Origin: Lysobacterales bacterium
Lineage (GTDB): Bacteria; Pseudomonadota; Gammaproteobacteria; Xanthomonadales; Marinicellaceae
DNA length: 36,892 nt
Assembly: GCA_020442635.1 (NCBI GenBank)
Contig: JAGRJR010000031.1
Location: 1-36,892 of the forward strand
Direction of reading: 5' to 3'
Below are positions 33,463 to 36,892 of this stretch, in pieces. Numbering within the stretch: position 1 is the stretch's first letter; the number at the start of each line of letters is the position of its first letter. The notes under the pieces were generated by a model, which did not search any database, was not told where the DNA came from, and worked only from the letters and a program-made list of their open reading frames with translations. The translations under genes were made by a program, and so were the position numbers.

Positions 33463-34251
33463 TTATTGACCCACTTCCGTCATGGCCATGATGTTGTAGC
33501 CAGAATCTACATAGGTAATTTCACCGGTAATACCATTGGCCCAATCTGAGCACAGGAAAGCCGCAGTTTTAGCCACATCATCTTGGGTAACGTTGCGTTT
33601 CAAAGGAGCTGCTTTGGCCACATGATCCAACATGGATTTTAAATTGCCAATACCGGAGGCTGCCAGAGTTTTTATAGGTCCGGCTGATATGCCGTTAACT
33701 CTAATACCATCAGCACCTAAGGCATGAGCCATATAGCGTACGTTGGCTTCTAGCGCAGCTTTAGCAACACCCATAACATTGTAATTGGTCATGGCTCTGA
33801 CAGCCCCAAGGTAACTTAAGGTGAGCAGAGCAGCATCACGACCTTGCATCATTGCTCTACCAGCTTTTCCTAAGGCTGCAAAGCTGTAAGAACTGATGTC
33901 CATAGCTGTTTGATAGCCTTCACGGGTTAAGTTATCCAGGTAGGAGCCTTGTAATAATTCGCGGGGGGCAAATCCGACCGAATGTATGATGATATCTAAG
34001 CCATCCCAATGCTTACCCAACTCTGTGAACACGTCATCGATTTGTTGGTCAGATTGTACGTCACAAGGCAATACAATTTTCGAATTGGTTTGTTCGGCGA
34101 TTTTATCAACACGTTTTTTTAACTTATCGTCAAGATAAGTGAAAGCCAGCTCAGCTCCTTGTTGGTGCATAAACTCTGCAGTGCTCCAGGCGATAGAACG
34201 GTCACTGGCAACACCTACAATCAAAGCTTTTTTACCTTTAAGAATACCCAT
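33463..34251 (-). CDS. fabI: Enoyl-[acyl-carrier-protein] reductase (NADH)
   Basis: Last reductive step of type II fatty-acid elongation. It is a short-chain dehydrogenase fold of 262 residues with the FabI nucleotide motif [11 protein letters not shown] near 13-23, HSVGFAP near 90-96, and catalytic Tyr147, Tyr157 and Lys164 in [20 protein letters not shown], which match E. coli FabI Tyr146/Tyr156/Lys163. [15 protein letters not shown] is the substrate loop. It is monocistronic, between a terminator and a 219-base gap. The wild-type-like Gly93 suggests an ordinary inhibitor-binding site. Confidence 0.95.
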   Translation of the reverse strand: MGILKGKKALIVGVASDRSIAWSTAEFMHQQGAELAFTYLDDKLKKRVDKIAEQTNSKIVLPCDVQSDQQIDDVFTELGKHWDGLDIIIHSVGFAPRELLQGSYLDNLTREGYQTAMDISSYSFAALGKAGRAMMQGRDAALLTLSYLGAVRAMTNYNVMGVAKAALEANVRYMAHALGADGIRVNGISAGPIKTLAASGIGNLKSMLDHVAKAAPLKRNVTQDDVAKTAAFLCSDWANGITGEITYVDSGYNIMAMTEVGQ

Positions 34252-34393
34252 GATTTTTCCAGTTAAAAATTGGCTGTTATCTTACTTTTTTTAAAGTCTT
34301 TTTTCCAGTTTTCCAATCTTTTTGATGGTTATGTGGCATAAGGATGTGTCACCTTGAGTCTGTCGGCTTAAGTATGGTAAAAAATTTCGACAA

Positions 34394-34411
34394 AACCACA
34401 TTATTGTGGTT
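34394..34411. promoter_or_regulatory. Inverted repeat upstream of fabI
   Basis: AACCACA / TGTGGTT form a perfect 7-base-pair inverted repeat with a 4-base loop. It could be a weak terminator for the upstream mfd-csiV-yceI operon on the minus strand (a T-rich stretch comes 9 bases later) or a regulator site for fabI. I cannot decide which. Confidence 0.35.
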
Positions 34412-34470
34412 AAGTGCTTTTTGGCCGATTATCAAATAAGGCCAGGCTGGACTTTTTTAGGATAGATTAA

Positions 34471-35067
34471 TTATTTCCCAAACGTTAGTTTGAAATCAGT
34501 CAATACTTCATAATTAATACTTTGCAGGCCTGCAATTTGTGTTAATTGATTGATGGCAGCATCTAAATTAAAGTCCTTGCCATTAACCAAAACCGGTTCA
34601 TAATTAATCACCACCAACTGCTGACCGGCTTTTTGAATCATCACCAGAGCCTTCATTTTTTTTGTGACACCATGTAAGCTCAACTCAAATTCCACTTCCA
34701 CTGGCGAATTAAGTGGTAAGTCGCGAGTCAGCGTAGTCTTTATGGTTGCCTCAGGGTATTGTTCAACTTCAAATAGAATGTCACGCAAGCGTTCATTTCT
34801 GCGTTCAATGATGGTATCAACACTGGCTAGATCTAATGACAAGCTCAGGTTGCCCAGCTCATCTATGCTACCTTGAGCAAAATCAATGGTGTTTTCCTCT
34901 GCATGGTTTTTGTTCTTGATTGTCACAAAACTGAAATGACTCTCCGTGACATCAAGTTGCCAATTAGTAATGTCGATGGTATCTTTTGCTTTAATGACAA
35001 CATCTTTTTGGCAACTCGTAATTAATAGCATTGTTATGCCTAAAAGGATGAATTTGTTTATATTCAT
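34471..35067 (-). CDS. YceI-like lipoprotein
   Basis: 198 residues with a lipoprotein signal peptide ending LITSC (about 14-19). The rest has the YceI lipid-binding lipocalin-like pattern: WQLDVTESHFSFVTIKN, then RRNERLRDILFEVEQYPEAT and a final INQLTQIAGLQSIN followed by VLTDFKLTF. YceI proteins bind polyisoprenoid lipids in the periplasm. The start overlaps the csiV stop by one base (TAATG), so it is coupled to csiV and mfd. The function in this cluster is unknown. Confidence 0.85.
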   Translation of the reverse strand: MNINKFILLGITMLLITSCQKDVVIKAKDTIDITNWQLDVTESHFSFVTIKNKNHAEENTIDFAQGSIDELGNLSLSLDLASVDTIIERRNERLRDILFEVEQYPEATIKTTLTRDLPLNSPVEVEFELSLHGVTKKMKALVMIQKAGQQLVVINYEPVLVNGKDFNLDAAINQLTQIAGLQSINYEVLTDFKLTFGK

Positions 35068-35816
35068 TACTCTACCTCGTTTTGTTGTTCGGCTGAAATG
35101 GCATTAACTTTAACCATAACGCCAAACTGCTGGTGATCAAAATACTGCCATTGACCTAGTTTTATGCGTTGTTTTTGGTCTATTGCATAACTAATTCTCT
35201 GGCCAAATGGATCATGACGGTAATAATTCATTTTGACAGTTACATGATCAAATTTTTGTTTTGAATAGGCAACAACTCCGTCAAAAGCATAATCAGAAAA
35301 AGGTTCAAAACTTTCTAACTGAGGTGCTGAGTCTGGATTGTTTTCAAAAGTAATTTCAGGTTTGATGATTGAAGTTACTGCAACATATTCAGGAGATAAA
35401 AACCTGGTGGCCGGTTGACGCCATTTTAGAAAATACAGAGGCTTTATAGTTGGATTGCTTTGTAACTTTTTAATAACCGGATGATTCATGCTTGATTGTA
35501 ATAAAACCCAAACCAAGGCTTGTTGTTTGGGTTGGTTGCCTTCGATGGGAACCTGCCACTGTTCAGATTCTTCTGGATTGGTTTGAGGTAAATCTTTCAG
35601 TAAAGGTAAATCACTGAAATTCGTCAAAAGTGTATGAACAGGTACATCAAGATTACTTACCCGGTTGTTGATATAGAGTGAGTCGGGTTGTGCCAATTGG
35701 CGGCCAAAAATAACGACTTCAACATCGTATACCCATTGTCCAGGCCGTAATACCTGATATTCCTGGGCAAAGGCCATCATTGGCAGTAAAACTAAAGTTG
35801 TTAATGTTTTTTTCAT
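35067..35816 (-). CDS. csiV: CsiV-family periplasmic protein
   Basis: 249 residues with a signal peptide (about 1-17, ending AFA). Family strings are YDVEVVIFGR near 30-39 and GQWQYFDHQQFGVMVKV near the C terminus. In Vibrio cholerae CsiV supports peptidoglycan synthesis through LpoA/PBP1a. Its position just after mfd is conserved in other gammaproteobacteria as far as I recall, which supports the call. Its ATG overlaps the mfd stop (ATGA). Confidence 0.8.
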   Translation of the reverse strand: MKKTLTTLVLLPMMAFAQEYQVLRPGQWVYDVEVVIFGRQLAQPDSLYINNRVSNLDVPVHTLLTNFSDLPLLKDLPQTNPEESEQWQVPIEGNQPKQQALVWVLLQSSMNHPVIKKLQSNPTIKPLYFLKWRQPATRFLSPEYVAVTSIIKPEITFENNPDSAPQLESFEPFSDYAFDGVVAYSKQKFDHVTVKMNYYRHDPFGQRISYAIDQKQRIKLGQWQYFDHQQFGVMVKVNAISAEQQNEVE

Positions 35817-36892
35817 GTTTTCAGTATATCAAAAAGGTGGTGAATTGCATCTATTCGTTGCGCTGCTAACAAGAAATCTCCATGGTAACGCAATCCATTG
35901 TCAGGCAGTGGTTTGAATTTTTCCGGTTGTTTTTGTAACAAATGAATTAATTTAGCAAAAAAGCCATCACTTTGCTTGGAAAACTTAATGTCTGCATAGT
36001 CCTCATTCATGACCAGTGATTTGATGTTTAAATGTTTAGCCTGTTGTTTAAACTTCAAAACATAAAACAAATTTTGCGCCTGTTCCGGTAGTTGTCCAAA
36101 TCGATCAATCAACTCCACCTTGATTTCATCGAGCTCACCATGAGTGTCTGCATTGTTCATCCGTTTGTAGAAAGTCAACCGGGTAAATACATCGAAAATA
36201 TAGTCCTCTGGAATCAGAGCAGGTATGTTAAGTTCAATGTCAATATGCTGTGCTTCATCATCAAGAATGTCTATGTCTTCGCCATTTTTTAAAGCGGTGA
36301 CTGCACGTTCTAACATTTCACAATACAAACTGAAACCGATGCTTTGAATTTGACCGCTTTGTTCTTCACCCAATAATTCTCCACTACCACGAATTTCCAT
36401 ATCATGTGTTGCCAGGGTGAAGCCAGCACCCAAATCTTCGAGGGATTCAATGGCTTCCAAACGTTTTTTGGCATCTTTAGTAATGGCTTTCCAGCTTGGA
36501 ATAATCAAATAGGCAAATGCTTTGTGATGTGAACGGCCTACACGTCCTCTTAATTGGTGTAATTGCGCCAGACCCAAATGATCAGCACGATTGATGATGA
36601 TGGTGTTGGCACTGGGTACATCGATGCCAGATTCAATGATGGTGGTGCAAACCAGAATGTTGAACCGCTGTTTGTAAAAATCCACCATGACTTGCTGCAG
36701 CTCTTTTTCATGCATTTGGCCATGCGCGACTCGTACTCGAGCGCTGGGATTGATTTTCTGTAAAGTTTCGGCCATCTGTTCGATGGTTTGAACCTCATTA
36801 TGTAGAAAATAAACCTGCCCACCGCGTTGAATTTCTCGGGTACAGGCTTCATTGATGATGCTGTTTTGCCATTCGATTACCTGAGTTTTTAC
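35813..36892 (-). CDS. mfd: Transcription-repair coupling factor Mfd, C-terminal part
   Basis: The gene runs off the right edge; 359 codons are present. The frame stays open to the last base (GGQVYFLHNEVQTIEQ near the edge). It has helicase motifs of the RecG-like motor: ARVRVAHGQMHEKELQQVM, CTTIIESGIDVPSANTIII, HLGLAQLHQLRGRVGRS, and the C-terminal TRCF domain (ELNIPALIPEDYI, RFGQLPEQ). Mfd removes RNA polymerase stalled at lesions and recruits UvrA. It is the upstream member of the mfd-csiV-yceI operon. Confidence 0.95.
   Translation of the reverse strand, partial: VKTQVIEWQNSIINEACTREIQRGGQVYFLHNEVQTIEQMAETLQKINPSARVRVAHGQMHEKELQQVMVDFYKQRFNILVCTTIIESGIDVPSANTIIINRADHLGLAQLHQLRGRVGRSHHKAFAYLIIPSWKAITKDAKKRLEAIESLEDLGAGFTLATHDMEIRGSGELLGEEQSGQIQSIGFSLYCEMLERAVTALKNGEDIDILDDEAQHIDIELNIPALIPEDYIFDVFTRLTFYKRMNNADTHGELDEIKVELIDRFGQLPEQAQNLFYVLKFKQQAKHLNIKSLVMNEDYADIKFSKQSDGFFAKLIHLLQKQPEKFKPLPDNGLRYHGDFLLAAQRIDAIHHLFDILKT

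Noticed and set aside
1..36892. Insertion sequences, prophage or integrase genes
   Set aside because: I see no transposase, integrase or phage protein in any frame, and gene content is housekeeping or envelope-related throughout.

Overview
The window looks like a chromosome segment of an AT-leaning gammaproteobacterium (my impression is about 40% GC, not computed). The evidence is a CysB-type regulator beside cysK, a MetJ repressor, a lipase with its dedicated foldase, a csiV-mfd neighbourhood, and a minor-pilin operon in the Pseudomonas-like order fimU/fimT-pilV-pilW-pilX-pilY1-pilE. The tricorn-like protease and the Ser/Thr kinase-TPR protein would fit marine lineages near Xanthomonadales, such as Marinicella-like bacteria. 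That placement is only an inference.

Layout, left to right. 1-455 holds no protein gene. It carries two tandem copies (exact 267-base offset, no gaps) of a mosaic element containing a 5' half of a tRNA-Ser-like sequence and a long terminator-like palindrome. Next come cysK and cysB, divergently transcribed (cysteine synthesis and its regulator), an unknown Cys-rich secreted protein, lipA-lifO (secreted lipase plus foldase), metJ with candidate met boxes, a small exported protein, trpS, an unknown membrane protein, an alkyltransferase-like DNA repair protein, a peptide-degradation pair (pepP and an exported amidohydrolase), and a 1024-residue membrane kinase with a large repeat domain.

14.3-20.4 kb is one minus-strand operon: tetR, membrane-fusion lipoprotein, RND pump and selO, nearly all overlapping. 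It is driven by a strong promoter that overlaps a TetR-type operator and should give a leaderless tetR mRNA. 20.5-23.7 kb is an exported tricorn-type protease.

23.7-25.4 kb is rtcB (RNA ligase), followed by a small basic protein. rtcB is preceded by a leader that looks like a transcription attenuator: strong promoter, perfect 5' hairpin, a 10-codon ORF with an AGGAGG ribosome site, a hairpin, a candidate antiterminator and an intrinsic terminator. I do not recognise this as a described element.

25.4-32.2 kb is the type IV minor-pilin operon on the minus strand. Two genes are damaged at their 5' ends as the sequence reads. pilY1 has an in-frame TAG at codon 42. pilW has no usable start codon in the frame that encodes its prepilin leader. 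32.5-36.9 kb holds an exported beta-propeller protein, fabI, and an overlapping operon mfd (partial, runs off the window) - csiV - yceI-like lipoprotein.

The most unusual items are the rtcB leader, the tRNA-Ser-half tandem element, and the paired pilY1/pilW lesions.
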